From Aculops lycopersici (Eukaryota > Arthropoda > Arachnida > Trombidiformes > Eriophyidae), in the NCBI GenBank assembly GCA_015350385.1, contig WNKI01000002.1, positions 10,023,546 through 10,087,545 of the forward strand: a stretch of 64,000 nucleotides of DNA, read 5' to 3'. The notes beneath the pieces are model-generated. The model did not search any database, was not told the origin of the DNA, and saw only the letters and a list, made by a program, of their open reading frames with translations. Shown piece after piece: positions 32,313-45,769 of the stretch. The translations under genes and the position numbers were made by a program. How positions within the stretch are numbered: the first letter of the stretch is position 1; every line of letters begins with the position of its first letter.

Positions 32313-34314
32313 CGGAACTATAGCCACGTTTTCCAGCATATATGATACCCACTACGATCGGTAAGTTGCGAGCCACCAGAATAAAGCGGCTAAAACAATG
32401 GTTGCCAGTTTCACCTCACCAACAGCCAAGGTTCGTCTGCCACCAGAGGGCTAGCTATAGCCGAACAGTCACCCTACTACCCAACAATCGGAGAAGGCGA
32501 AAACTTATCGGAAGTTGGCTGCACCTTCAGGAGCTTTTGGCGGCGCCTTTCTCTTTAGCGGAGAGCAGGAAAAGGTAAAGACGGTAAAATGACTAGAGGC
32601 GCGCGGGAGAGCCACGTCTCGTTGCGCTTGTCGCTAGCCAAATCGCCGGCGATATTAAAGGCATGCATCAGCTGCCACTGGCCTTTCTGGAGCTCGCCAC
32701 CTGGATAGCTAACTAGCTGGCTGACTGGCTAAGTGGCGGCCAAAACGATCACCGAGGTTGGACAGGAAATGAAAGTATTGGCGACGTGTGTTCCATCTGG
32801 CGCTTCTGAGATTCTAGCCAGTAATAAAGGTAGTCATCGGGCTAGTAGTTGTGGCAGCGAAAATAGAAGTAGTAGTTGTCGTCGTCGTCGTCGTCGACGT
32901 CGACGACGACATTTCCGCCGCTCTACTCTAAATCTACTTTGAGGCCCCCCAGGCAATACACCTGCAGTGCGTGTGCGTGTGCAGGAACCACAGCGACTGT
33001 GACTGGCAGCTTCTTGTCAGCGACACTCTATTACGTCAATTGACCAACAGCAGGTAAAATCTGAACCGCTGGTGACTCGCCAACTACCTAGCTACTGGCT
33101 TTGTACTACTTTTAATCGCAGCATTAATAGCAGTAGTAGTGGTAGTATTAGCTACGATGGTCATGACGACGAAGTTGGCCAAACCTCTGGACTCCAATCG
33201 CAATTCAATTTAGTGCTTTCTAAAGATATCGTTTAGTTATCCAGTTTTTTCTCTTTAGTTGAGACACTTGGAACTAAGTAAACTATTACCATCATATATG
33301 ACAGTTCCTAGTCGTCGTTGTCGGCGTCATCGGAAAGGATCTCAAGTCCATTGGAACTTGAAGCTGTTGAAGCTCATGGATTTCTTTTACTTCTTCTAAG
33401 GAAACAAAGACCCATAGAAGCGTTCATACTCTGGTGACGGGTGCGAAGTATAAAAATCACCTTGTCGAAGATACGAGAAGCAAGTGGTCAGTTTAATCTT
33501 TAGAGGTGAGGTCCATGGTGTTTTTGTTATTTCTGATGCTGGTCTTTCGAGAGATCCGTTTAATTTCGAGTCTGTGAGTATCTATATCATCATCGTCATC
33601 AGTTAAGCGTCACCGCATCCATAGCTAACGAGGACTTGATTTCCTTTGCCGCCGGTGAGGGATCATTTATTTTTCCACCAGTTAAAATGCACCCTCTTGA
33701 TGTTGTTGCGACGATGCTGCTATTTTAGTCATCATCGAATCCGAAGACGATAACTCGGTCACACTATTGACAGTCCAATAATCTAGTTGCTTCCCGTTAT
33801 ACTCGGCCACAGTTTTCGTAAGATATCCCAGTATATTTTGCAAGCAGACCCTAAGTAAGCCAGTTGAAATTGATAATAATTTACCGCCTAAGCCGATATA
33901 TTATTTTATCGATTCTAATGTATCGCCGCTATGACTAGTCAAAGCGTTTCAAAGGCTCGAGGTCTGTATATGTGGATCGATGATGAGTAACCAGCCAACG
34001 ATTGGCGGGCCGACTAATGCTATTGTCATCCTTCTCTAAATCGATAGAGCGATTTCATCGGCTTAGCGTTCGGTCAAATCTACCTGCTGGTAGCTGATAA
34101 AAGTTCATGTCACGCTTCAACAACGACAACAACAATAAAATCTGGACCCGTTTCGCTCGACTGATATCAACATAGTCATCATCGAGGTTCCTGGTTAGAG
34201 ATTATGGCCCGAATCAGATATACTATTGAATTGGAGATCATGTCCACGGATATATCGAGTTGAATAGACAACGGACAGTTGGGCGAGTGGGGTGCTCCAT
34301 AGTGGACGCACCTT

Positions 34315-34599
34315 TCAGCTGCCATTCATGGCCGAGGATTCATCAGCCGATGGCTCGTCTAGCACCTGGCTAGAGCTACTCATTGAGCCATTACCTCCGT
34401 TCCCGCCGCCGCCGGTGGACTCGCATTGGAGTAGACGAACTATGGATGGATCCGACTTGGCTCCCTCAATGAATTCCTCCAACGACAATCGCCCGTCCGA
34501 GTTCTTGTCCATTTGTCTGAATATTTTCTCTGTTCGCCGTTCAGGTGTAGATTCGTCTTCGGGCATTTTCATTGTACTGCCGATCATCTTATAAATAGC
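34315..34599 (-). CDS. Nca: Neurocalcin coding exon 4
   Basis: Starts in phase 0 after acceptor AATCATTAG with AIYKMIGS. It carries EF4 and the extended C-terminus and ends in TGA. Confidence 0.9.
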   Translation of the reverse strand, partial: AIYKMIGSTMKMPEDESTPERRTEKIFRQMDKNSDGRLSLEEFIEGAKSDPSIVRLLQCESTGGGGNGGNGSMSSSSQVLDEPSADESSAMNGS

Positions 34600-37500
34600 C
34601 TAATGATTTCAATGTTGTTGAGTCCATCCATTATTCGTTAGGCATAATCGTCACATTCGCCCGGCGAGTAGACAGTTTGGTTCAGTTCGGTGGAGTTTGG
34701 ATTGGATTGGTTAAGCGTAGTTCAATTTAGATAGCGAGGCGCATGGCCACCATTATAGTAGCGCCATGTTATTAAGTTAACCAATTTGAATTTGGGTCAA
34801 TTGAATTCCATGAATAGTTGAAAACCAATAACATGGCCAAATATAAATATTCGCAGGTCGGCACGAGTTTGGTATAATCATGACCATCAACCAAACACGC
34901 AAGTCAATGGTTTTAGCCAGTAGCAGGGGTTGCCGAGTAATTGATATTTGCCCACGAGAAAGTTGGTTGTTATTATTGGTTGGTTGTTGTTGTCGCCGTT
35001 GGTTCACCACGTTGCCCGAATGTTGATTAACCAGTGGCATATAGAGGCACATATGGTCGAGTTGTGCACGATTGTATGGGTTGGTTGATTGGGGTTGTTT
35101 GATTCATGTTGGTTAGAGAAAAATGATTACGCAGAGAAAAATTGACTTGTTGTTAGTAATCGTGTTCTCTGTTGATCGCATTATGAGTTGGTTTAGAGTG
35201 GGTTAATATACAAGCAAGTTACAGTGCACCTAAACGATGCTTATGATGATGTCAATCTTAGCATCACGACTAAGGGATTTTGGTGGCTGTTATTCGCATT
35301 GAAATTGCTTATGTATTACATGGTGGTCGCCATAGAGACTATAACTAGCTATCATTTACCAATTGAAATAACTAGTAGTGTTTACCTCTCTCTCTTTCAA
35401 TACCATCACACCAAATCTCTTTTTTGCACTAGCTTAATCCCTACTCTAACCACTCAACCACCACCACTACTACCACCATTATTTCGGACAGGTTTAGGTC
35501 TTACTCATAGCCACTAAGTTATTATAATGCTGGCAAGCGAGCGAGTGGAAGCAGAGACATTTGAGAGAAACCAATTCAATTATCTGCACCCACCATCACA
35601 ACCGACCCACTTGCCGTTCTAGTTTTAGCTGTGGTATTGGTGGCATTGGCAATGGCAATGGTGGCGGGGCCAGCATTCGCCTCTGAATATTATACTGGTT
35701 AGAAATGGTGGTCTCTGAATGCCTCACACTACCCAGCTCTCTAATTCCATGGGGCGTCGTCGTTGCTGGTTTTATCTTGATGGTTCTCTTGGTTGCATTC
35801 TTTATGCGACTGCCCTCATCTATCGTCAAGTGGATGCTTTCTAGTTGAAGTAAACTACTACCATCTCTATCTGTATGTGCTAACTTGAAATTACACAGTC
35901 ACTTCACTCTTAATACCATCGCCGCATATCTCCACAACTACTGCTACTCGACGATAGCTACTGCTACCAGCAACTCCACTACCGGTAGTGCTTTTCACAA
36001 TTTGGTGCAGTTTGCCCATATACCCAATCGTAAGAATAGAAACAGTAAAAGCACTCTCGCGCTGTTTGGTAGAATCAATAACTCTCACACTTTGATCGTT
36101 GTTGAACTTCCTCGACTTAAGTGAGGGTGGCATTTTGATTGCATCCGTTTCAAGTTCCGCTCATTGGAGGGTGAGTAAATTCATGTGTCAATCAAAATGA
36201 GGGAAAAAGCTCCCCCATCGTGTCTGGGTTGGTTCGCCTCGTGGATATTCGTGAGTCCAGCTCTTAGTTCTAATGTCAGATCATTTCCCACCTGATCTGG
36301 CTATGTCATCAACAAAATAACCATTATCATCTCTATGCGATTATAGCCCTTCTTATGACGCGTGGATGTAGGTACAGTCTCTATAGCTGACAGTGTCTCT
36401 GTCACTTATTACGGACACCTCGATATCGGTGTTTTCGTTCTCTCTAGTCTATTCTCGACCAAATTGCCACAGTCACTGTTTTTTCTTTCTCTCTAGTCTC
36501 GACATTAACTGAATCCCGTATAATAATATTCATGCATGAGGTTGCTGATTCCATTGCATTTGGAGTGGTGGTGGGAGATTTGTCGCCTGCTGCTAGAGCA
36601 AGCATTATCTAACTAACTCTCTCAAGAGTACTTACGCTTACTATTTCCAACATTTCCTGGCGCGATATGTAGCCGTTGCCGTCCAGATCGTACATGCTGA
36701 ATGCCCATTTCAACTTTTGTTCCAACTTTCCCCTCGAGGTTGTAGATAGGGCGCACAAGAATTCCCTAAGAGAAGAAGGTTTTGGGGATTGAATTTTGGT
36801 TTGGATTAGGATGCAAGATCAGAGGATAGATATTGTTTCAAGGTTGCAGGCGTTATTTTGGTCGCTTAAACAGGTTGTTATAATAATAATACTCTCGTTG
36901 CGCCATTTGATTTTAATTCGAAAGGCCGTCTGGGGAGGTTATGTGCGACACTATGAAATGAAAAGATAAATATTTTATCAATCTAATATGGTAAGGATAA
37001 TTGAAAATAAAACGTAACACATGTTGTCGAGAGCCTCAAACCCATTTTTGCATTGATTTAACACAAGGACACTCAAAAAGGGGGAAAATGTTCTCTAGCG
37101 AACTTTTTCAAACGAGCGAACCGTTTCTCCGGTTAACTCGTACTAACATAAAGTTACGGGCGTGCCATTATAATAACCAGATTTTTCCGAATTATGCAAT
37201 GAGGATTGAATTATCCAGATCTAATTGCTAGGCATCAATATATTGTGCAACCCTGTCATTAGTATGCCCAATAATAACGAAAAGCAAGGCTATATTTCGA
37301 AAGTGTAGCGTCAGTTCAAGCCAATTATTATTAAATCAACGGCAGACTAGAAGGCAAGAGTAAAAACACGAGCCTCTAAATCTGAGCACATGGAATTGAG
37401 GTAACTTGAGGCCGCCAGCTGGTCAGTTTGATACGTACGGCGATTTATCATTTTGTAATGAAATCTAATCTCCAAAAGTAAACAAACGACTAGCAAAAGC

Positions 37501-40500
37501 CAAGAGCTTATTGACCAAGCAACGAGCAAAAATAACAACCCCTTAGGGGGGAGGGGGAGAGGATTGGTGAATCCTTTGGCTCGGAATAAGCTCCCAGAAC
37601 AACAAGGCCCCAATAAAGCCAAATTTGCCGTGTTGCCGCCAATGGTTGTCTACTTTTTAGATGTACCTTTGTGCCCAGGTCAGGTAATCTTCCTTTAGAG
37701 CTCGCCAGATGAGAAGCCAATTTTTACAAGTCGAGGTAATATAAGCTAAATGATCGTTCAAGCTTGAGTTGCGTTGATAATAGCGAAAGCAAGTCAACAC
37801 AACCGGAAAGAAAAGCAACAAATCCGCCTCCAACTCCACAACCAAAGTTACCTCAAGGAAATGTATAAAGATACAGGAGTTAGAACCCGAATCACAAGTC
37901 ACGCGTGCCACGTTTAGTTAATGGTCGCTGTCTGGTCCTAATGACCCAACGATTGTGATAATGAGGGTAGACCTCCCCTCTCCTTACTTCAATGAGAAAT
38001 CGTTGGATATCTACCTGTCGTCATGTCAATGGCTCGCTTCATTGCATTTTCCACCACACACGGTAGTTCTTTCAGCGGTGGCCATATTGAGCGTTTAAAA
38101 CAAGTACCCCAGCAAGTGGCGATTGGCAATGGATGGCGTCGTTAGTGCCACTTCCAAAGAACCAGCAAGATGTAGGTGGCCCCGATCCAAAAATCATAAT
38201 GAGCCATACGACTACTTCGTGCCTGGACATTAGAAACCGTCAAGCCAGTTATCATAAGAGTCAGAGGAGAATAACGAGCCGATCCCCACCAGTACTATAC
38301 GATGCCATCTATCACTACTATGATTCGTATTAGTCATAGCAGCACCCCAACACTATCTGAAGCTCACAACTAAAATGGTTCAACTCTGGCGATTGCCATC
38401 ATCCTGTTGGTGATATATCGAGACAAAGCAAGTTTACTACAAGGCTATTGAGCTGGTTAGTTGCGGCCTCCAACTTAAACTGGAGCAACCCGTGACAAGC
38501 AGCCAAGAGAGCAAGTTGAAGTTGGTTCGTAGTTGTCAATTGGGCGCCAAGTGAGTCGCACGGAATAAGCCATGCGTTAAAAACTATGAGAAGGAAAAAA
38601 TTACTGCCTCTGCTAGCTCGACTGAGGTCCCATTAAAACATTACTTTCGACGCCCCAAATGCGAACACTAACTAAATAAGCCTCTGTCAAGTTGATACCA
38701 TTGCCGTCAGCGCCAATGATGGTGTTGGTGGTGGTCGCGGCGGCAGCAATAACGACAACGACTGGAACGATAACGAATTAGCGAAACGAGGTGGCAGCGA
38801 GGACGACGGAGGCGAGTTGGCGACGTACACGCAGGAGCGCAAATCCTGTCCTATGCCCGTGCACCTATTTTCATTAAGCGTAGAGTAGTGATGGCGCTAG
38901 CTCAATATTTTAACATCAAACCAAATCCAATTCTTTCTCCCACTAACCAAATGGTCACTTGAAACCACCTTCGACGATACTAGCGTATTGTCAATTTATG
39001 TGCGTCTGGCTGGTGAAAAAAAAGTGACGGCATCGGAAGGTGCACTGGTTCAAACAACTTGCCCGATTTAAAACGTGTAGCACTTTAGATAGTTGGAGTG
39101 TAAGTTTTCCAAACTCATACTTCTAGTCTATCTTACGTGATCTAATACAACAATAAGCACAAACGATTGATGAAGATGTTGAGCTCAGATTGTATTCAAA
39201 AATAACTAACTCCACTTCCATGAAGAGTTAAAAATATATCTCGAAAACTGAACTATATCTAGATGTTGGCTAATACAACTTTTTGAACGACTAGCTGATA
39301 TGTCCGACTTGGCAGTTGAGAACTACTAGAGCGAAACGAACCCTCAAATTTGGAAAATTTCATAGTCGCTGGAAATTGAGAGGAAGAGAGAAAAAAGAAA
39401 CGCTAGAAGCTCCAGCTTAAACCAAGAGAAGTGCCAAGATTTAGCCTTGCAGGCGAGTATCATGATCATGAAACCACCACTAGCTATCAAGCTCGAAAGA
39501 GGTAAGGTTCATCGCTTTCTAGGGTCCTCTAGCTGATCAATGAAGCGACTCTATGTATTTATCGAAGTCTATGAGTATGTTGATACGCTCCATCTTGTTA
39601 CTTGCAATAGTCAGTTGCAATGGACGACCCACTAATCTCACCAAACTAGAGATTAGCAGGACCATCGACGGTCTAGCGTCCTCTTAAACTCGAGAATCTA
39701 CAGCTTTTTCCGCAATCAATGAGCGAGCGTAAAATTCGCGCGCAGGAGATTGGTCTGGTTGTTTGGTTTGGTGATAAAAAGGAGCGAGATCTCTACTATT
39801 CCTAGTAGTTGGCCAACTCGAGCTCCAACGCCAAGACACTGGCTGCTTAGTAGTGAGTAGCAACTTAACGAGCCTGTAGTGGCCACCGGAAGTAGATCGA
39901 TCTCTTTCGGTTTTCTGCCCACTCATTCCGCGGGCTAGAGAGAACTTAGACACAATCGAAATGGAGCAGACAAGGGAAAACCTAAGGAGCTAAGTTGCGC
40001 AGGAAAGGCCAAGGCCAGTTCATTGTTAGAGTCTCAGGATCCCGAAGTTACCATATAAGCACACACTCACTCAAACACCCGCTAATATCACAACCGCTAC
40101 TCGCACTTTGACCACCTTCAAACTAGTATATCATCACTCTATTCAGTGTTTGAGATAGTCAGTCTGAGACATTCAGGCAGGCAGTCAGTCGGCGGGAGGC
40201 GTTCACATCAACAACAACAACAAAAGCAACAGCAACCAAAGAAGCGGCACAATACAGAACCGGAAGGTTGAATCTTTACGAGTTTAATGCATGAGATTAG
40301 ATGGGTTGTGTGGTAGTTGTCGTTGTCGTTTTCGTTGTTGTTGATGGCAAAAAACAAGAAGATGGACGAGCACCATGCAGAGGCTCTTCGCCACGCTTGG
40401 CGTTTGAACCGATGGTTACTTTGCAAGCAAACTTTAGCAACGCAAGGGGCAGGAAGTGAGCAATCGGAAGTGATGTCGAGGCAAGAGGGAAGGGGGCAAG

Positions 40501-43500
40501 AAACTCGCCATCGAAGGGCCAGCAGACAAGCCAATTCACAATTATTCTCTTTGCCCACTAGACACGTGATGACGTCGCGGTAGAGGCGAGACCTTCTCGC
40601 TATTCCTTTACCAACGCCATTATAACACGCAACTAGAGGATGCTGCCACCAAGTTTAGAAAGTTATGATGCCAACTCAACGACCGACACGCTTCATAAAA
40701 ATGACCTGAAGTTAGTTGGCGCCTTGAGGGTGCCATCAAGTATAAGTCAGTCCGCGATTGCCAAGTGATTCGAAAAACAAATTGTTGTTGCCAGTCGTCT
40801 TCTTCCCGCTACTACTACTACTACTCCAGACACCTCATCAGGAAGAGAAACGACCCAAGAACTAACCTCTCCTCCTTTAGATTGTACTTGAATTGAGTTT
40901 AGTTTAGTTGGACTAGTTGAGACCGACAGTTAGCCAAAATGGTTTTAACTGGCACCACTGTCCGTGGAAACCCCGACGTAACGAGCTGAGATTTCGTGAT
41001 AAACGACCAATGGTTCCATACCCCATCTACCCTGTTCACTAACTAACAAGCTAAATGATACTAGAGAAGATCAGACCAGACCAGACTAGACTCTTCTATA
41101 GTCGACTTGAATCATTGATGATGAGCTCAAATTTCGCGGCCCCAACTCGAGCTAAGGGCCTTAGAAGACATAATAGCTCATTAGATCATGGGATGCCAAC
41201 TGGCGCGAGAAGCTAGACGGCTGCAACAAAAACATTGCAACCAGCTAACTGGATGGCTAACCAACAAACCAATCGACCGACTGACCGAATGACTGACTGA
41301 CTCATGCAACTTTGATGACTTGTTACCCATTCAAGTGGGCGACTCTCGACGCCTCGTGAGGCGCGTATTCATTCTAGGCGAAGACGTAGACGTCGAGCGA
41401 GTAACATCATCTCCCACCCACTGAGTTCAATATACACGGCTGAAATCTCACACCATCACATCATCATTGGTTTTGGCAGCTCACTGACTAGCAAACTGGA
41501 TGGCTAACTGGCGACTGCAAGCTCAAAGCTCTTGTTTGTTGAGCTCTCGAATGTTAGCGTTTGGGTTTGAGTTGCAAAGAGCAATTGAAAGGAGAAAATG
41601 AGGCTACGCAGAGGAGACGTCGACTTGCCACTTTCGATTGCCATTACTTGAAGTATTAGCGAGCGCGGCAAAGTTGGTCGCTAGGTCCCTCAACCGAGCC
41701 GCGCTAGCTGGGGCATGGATGTGAGGGTAGTGCGGAATGTCGAAACTTTTTTCGCAGTTTCGGTTTGACAAGTCATCGCCACGTCAACTTGAACTCTATG
41801 CAGACGACTGCAGTTTTTCCCATCATTCAACTACATAACAATAACAACCCTAGAAATATAAGCTCTCGTCGTCGTTGGCAGCGGCGGCGACGACGTTGGC
41901 AGTAACACCACCGTCACAACCACGACCAACAACATCAGCAGCAGAGGCAGCAGTAGCAACCGCGACAACATCGACAGCAATAATAACAATAACACTAACA
42001 GCGAAATCGAAATCGAAAACGAGAATAAGAATAAGAGGAAGAGGAGGGGAAACGCGCAACTTGAGCCTATTGAGAAAACAGAGGTTCGCTGGGCAAACCA
42101 ACCAAGCAGCTAGCTAGCTGACGAACTGGCCCATTCACTGGCTGTCCAAATCTCGCTCGACCAACTAACAGCGCCCCAAGTGGCGCGTCCCCCGACAAAC
42201 TGTGTTAAACAGCCCGGCCATACGAGGGTGTTAAGTTGGAAGGAAAGTCTGCACATTCAATGAGATGATGTCGGGCCTAGTCGCCTGGCAAGTTTGTCAA
42301 GAGGTAGAGGAGCTACCGACTGGTTGTTTCGTCAACCCCGCTGACTTACCAACTAACTCGCTCGAATATTTCCCTAGTCGGATGTCGAAGATTTGCATCG
42401 CTCTCGCTCTCACCCTGACATGTTATCGCCTTTATGTGCCGTGCAGAATGCCTCAAAGGACATTGGGGTGATTGCTTCGCCAATCTGCTTGCCTTGGAGA
42501 GTGAGCTAGCGATGGGATCGGCAAGTAGCCTTCACCATGGACACCCATTCCTTCCGTTGCCTCAAGGCGTGAGAGGCTCGAATCTCGCAAACTCTAGTTA
42601 TCGGAATTGCTTTAGGCCAGACTGTATGAGTCACAAGTCACTTGGCAACCTGTGAACTCAACCTCGGCCCCAGGTGGTTGGAGTTGAACTATTAGCCAAG
42701 CGATGGTGGGCCAGATGGAAAACTGGTTCACTTGGTGAAGTTCTCGTGAGTTATAATAGATGAAACTACCGCAGCCAAATCAACCACTTGCCCACGGCGA
42801 ATACCATTGCAGGATGGGGCACTCGCTTAGCCCCAAAAGAAAGCCATACTGTCTCATGGGGCTGCACTACAAGTCACCGCTGTCTAGTCCCGTCACTATC
42901 TACTTCCAGTTTGCTAGATATATAGCCAGATAGCAATGTCGACTTCTGGGGGTTTGATGAGGATACAAATAAAATTTTCAGGTTGCACAAATCAATCTAA
43001 CTGATAGAGTGCAGTTGCTCCTTGTCGGTAGCAGATTTTACAAAACTGGTATCATTCAACAGAGGAAGATTGTCCGACACACCATATGATAGATGGCCCG
43101 TCAACGACGTGAGGTTTATATTGGTATTGGGATCCACGAAACTGCGCTCAATATTAGCTGAGCATAGCGAGACGCTCACCTGTAGGCTAATAATAGAAGA
43201 GAAGAAGCGGCAGCAGAATCAACTGGCAGCTGCTACCAACCTTGGCGTTACGGTTAGTTGCCTCGGCGGTTCAACCTGCGGATGAATTCTAGCGCAAATT
43301 CGTTGCAGGAACTGGATGCAGGTGCTCTAGCTTTAATGCAAGCATCGCAACTGGTACTATCCTTATCAAGTCCCACCACTTGGCAAGACGCCGAGATGCA
43401 AGGAGCGAGGAGAGTCTCGAGGACCACTAGCGTGTGTCTCATATCCGGTTTTAGTCTAGCCCTTTTCGATTCTCAATCGGGAAACCAAAGAGTAAGATAG

Positions 43501-44408
43501 CGAGGAAGAGAGAGAGAATGAACGAACCAACGATCTAAGGGTTTATCGACATATTAGACGTCATCAGTGTAGTCGTTGCTGAATACTTACCTGAAATCTA
43601 TGGTGCCATCTGAGTTCGAATCGAAAGTTCGAAAAACGTGCTCGGCGAACTTGGACGCGTCACCTGTTTACGCGCAACGTTTCGCGTTGACGACGGAAGC
43701 GCCAACGTAAGTGTCCATTGTCACAATCGGCACGATTCCCACGGGGCGGAGGTTGCGCATTGATAGCGAAGGTTTTGGTAGTTGTAGAAGTTTTGGTGAC
43801 AAACGTAACGTTGATCGTTGGTAGGTAGGTTGGCCATCGGCGGAGGGGGCGGTGGTTGATGGCAAAAGGTTAATATTAATCAGCGATCGTGACCATATTT
43901 GTTGTTGCAGTGGCTCATTTCCACCGAATACTACTACCACTAATACAACTACTACTGCTAGCACTCTGCACTCCGCTTCCGATAAAGCGGCAGGATTTAT
44001 ATGTGTAATTCATGAGCAGTGCATTCGGCGCTGCCAACTTTAGCTGAGGAGACGCAACAAATTGATTGCATCGTGAGTGCAGTCAAGAGTGAAAATAGAT
44101 AGCAGTGAAACTAAGTAGGACAAAACTAGTAGGCAAGACAAAGCAGCTCAATCACCTGGATTGTATAAGAGCAAATCTCGTATCGTATCGCAACATAACG
44201 AAGCCAAAGTGGATTGTACAGCGCCAAACTTACCGTGCGGAAAAAAGTTGCCGTATATCTTCTTGAACTCTTCCGTTCCCAAATGACCAGATGGACAATC
44301 CTTGAGGAAGCCCTTGTACCAAGCTTGAATTTCTTGGTCGGTGAACTCGGTATTCTGGCGGAGGTCTTGTAGCACTTCCGGTTTCAGCTTGCTGTTCTGT
44401 TTGCCCAT
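34315..44408 (-). CDS. Nca: Neurocalcin/hippocalcin-type neuronal calcium sensor (4 coding exons)
   Basis: Exons 44408-44234, 43663-43591, 36765-36636 and 34599-34315 splice to 220 residues. N-terminal MGKQNSKL is an N-myristoylation signal. EF1 is degenerate (CPSG). EF2 (DSNSDGTIDFRE, 73-84), EF3 (DLDGNGYISRQE, 109-120) and EF4 (DKNSDGRLSLEE, 157-168) fall at the family's standard residue numbers, which strongly supports the splice model. These proteins expose the myristoyl group on calcium binding and move to membranes in neurons. After LLQC (185) the tail is about 35 residues (Gly-, Ser- and acidic-rich) instead of about 8. Intron 2 is about 6.8 kb. A donor-like GGAG|GTAATGG in the last exon could give another tail. 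The start is the ATG in AAAATGGGC. Confidence 0.93.
36636..36765 (-). CDS. Nca: Neurocalcin coding exon 3
   Basis: 130 nt, from acceptor CTTCTCTTAG to donor AGC|GTAAGT. It encodes EFLCALSTTSRGKLEQKLKW and EF3. An alternative donor GTAAGC lies 6 nt upstream. Confidence 0.9.
36766..43590 (-). other. Neurocalcin intron 2 (about 6.8 kb)
   Basis: Non-coding DNA with scattered short open frames, none recognisable. It includes (GGC/GAC)-type repeats near 41875-41900 and a possible nested exon at 42997-43179. No transposase or reverse-transcriptase sequence was seen. Confidence 0.5.
42997..43179 (-). CDS. Possible exon within neurocalcin intron 2
   Basis: Opens after an acceptor-like TAGCCTACAG and reads in phase 0 to a TAG. 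The product begins VSVSLCSANIERSFVDPN and looks like ordinary protein rather than repeat translation. No matching upstream exon or domain was recognised; the opposite strand is also open. It could be an alternative terminal exon or a small nested gene. Confidence 0.2.
   Translation of the reverse strand: MSVSLCSANIERSFVDPNTNINLTSLTGHLSYGVSDNLPLLNDTSFVKSATDKEQLHSIS
43591..43663 (-). CDS. Nca: Neurocalcin coding exon 2
   Basis: 73 nt between acceptor CGTAAACAG and donor TTTCAG|GTAAGT. It encodes the end of PHG, then DASKFAEHVFRTF and EF2. Confidence 0.93.
44234..44408 (-). CDS. Nca: Neurocalcin coding exon 1
   Basis: 175 nt from the ATG to donor GCACG|GTAAGT. It encodes MGKQNSKLKPEVLQDL to NFFPH. 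The frame is open upstream of the ATG without another Met that fits the family. Confidence 0.93.
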
Positions 44409-45714
44409 TTTGGTGGTGCTTTCAAGAATTTTATTTTGAGTCTCGCTCTCGCGTCTTGGCTCCCTGTTATGTAATGCAGGCCCAGCTTGAATTTTAGCTA
44501 GAAGTCGCAGCTCCTTTGGTGGCTGTCTGAAACAAACACGCAACTTCCGGTCGGCTCTCTCTCTATCTGCTCCTCTTTCTCTAGTTTTCTACAACAAACT
44601 TTTGGGGCCTCATCTCAACCTTGAACTCTCGGTGTTGCTTATTCTTGTACTTCTTGAAATGCGCGCAAATTTTTATCAGACAAGTTGAGTCTAATTTAGC
44701 CTGTGCCAAAAGTCTTTCCAGCTTTGCATCGGAGCTCGTTTGCCAAGCTAACTGGTATCTAACGCACTCCGTCTCTCTTTGCGTCCCCTTCTGCTCCTTG
44801 GTTAGTCTCTCTCCCTCGCTGCTTGGGGCGGCTAATTTCTCTTTGCTGCCAACATCATCGCCGCACCATTTCCGGCGCGAGTGGCATTTGTTAAAACTAA
44901 ACTTAGCTGGTTTGTGTGTTGTAATTGTGGTCTAAATTTCTTCTTTCTCTATTCGAGTTCGGTTAGTTGTCACTCCTTGGCTCTCTGGGTCGAGAGTGAG
45001 GATTGCAGATGGCAAAGGTTGTGGGCCAAAAACTTGGACTCTCGTTGCTCTTTGTGAGTAAAGAAATTAGTTAAATTCCCCTCTGCTGCTTTTACTACTA
45101 CTACTTTCACTTTCACTCCCGCTCCTCTCACTGTCGCCGTTAGCAGCTAGTGCTATCCTTTCAACCAGAACTAGACTACCAAGTTCCCAAGTTATATCTT
45201 TCACTTTCACTCACTTCCAGTCTCACTTTTAGTTTTCGTTGCGGTTTGTGATCGGTGTGACGCCGACACACATGCGCCGTGAGAGTATTTAGTAGATAGA
45301 CCGGTGGCTAGCCAGCTTGCCGGCGAGTGCAGTGACTAGTGCAACTCGACTAAGCTTTAGACATACCTCGGCCAGTCACTCGCCGCCCCATACCCAAAAC
45401 CAATTGGTCACATGGGAATGAGGGGGGGGGGTTTGCAGCGACGGCTGGTGGTGTGGAGTGGAGTGAATTGGGTCCATTGTGCTGGCGGTACACTATGGAG
45501 AGTCTGTATCATGGACACCTAAAGACACAGTGACAGGAGTGTGTATTTGCTTATCTGATCATTGCGATGGAAGTGTTAGTTGTAATAGTTGCAGTAGCGC
45601 AATCGTGCTCATTTCGTCAATTGATATGTGCATAGCCATTGTGTAGATGTATGAGTTGGTCAAACCAGAGCAACCACTTTGGTTACTTTGGCTCCCTCTC
45701 TCGACGCTCCACGA

Positions 45715-45769
<55 letters not shown>

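Larger units (their letters stand above)
30869..34314. other. Non-coding region between LDLa gene and neurocalcin
   Basis: No supportable gene. It contains the 3' flanks of two converging genes, (CGT)n/(ACG)n at about 32877-32908 with self-complementarity, two notable inverted repeats (31522-31554 and 32290-32312), and further CAGGTA/TACCTG hexamers. TTTATT near 33667 is a possible minus-strand polyadenylation signal for neurocalcin. Confidence 0.45.
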
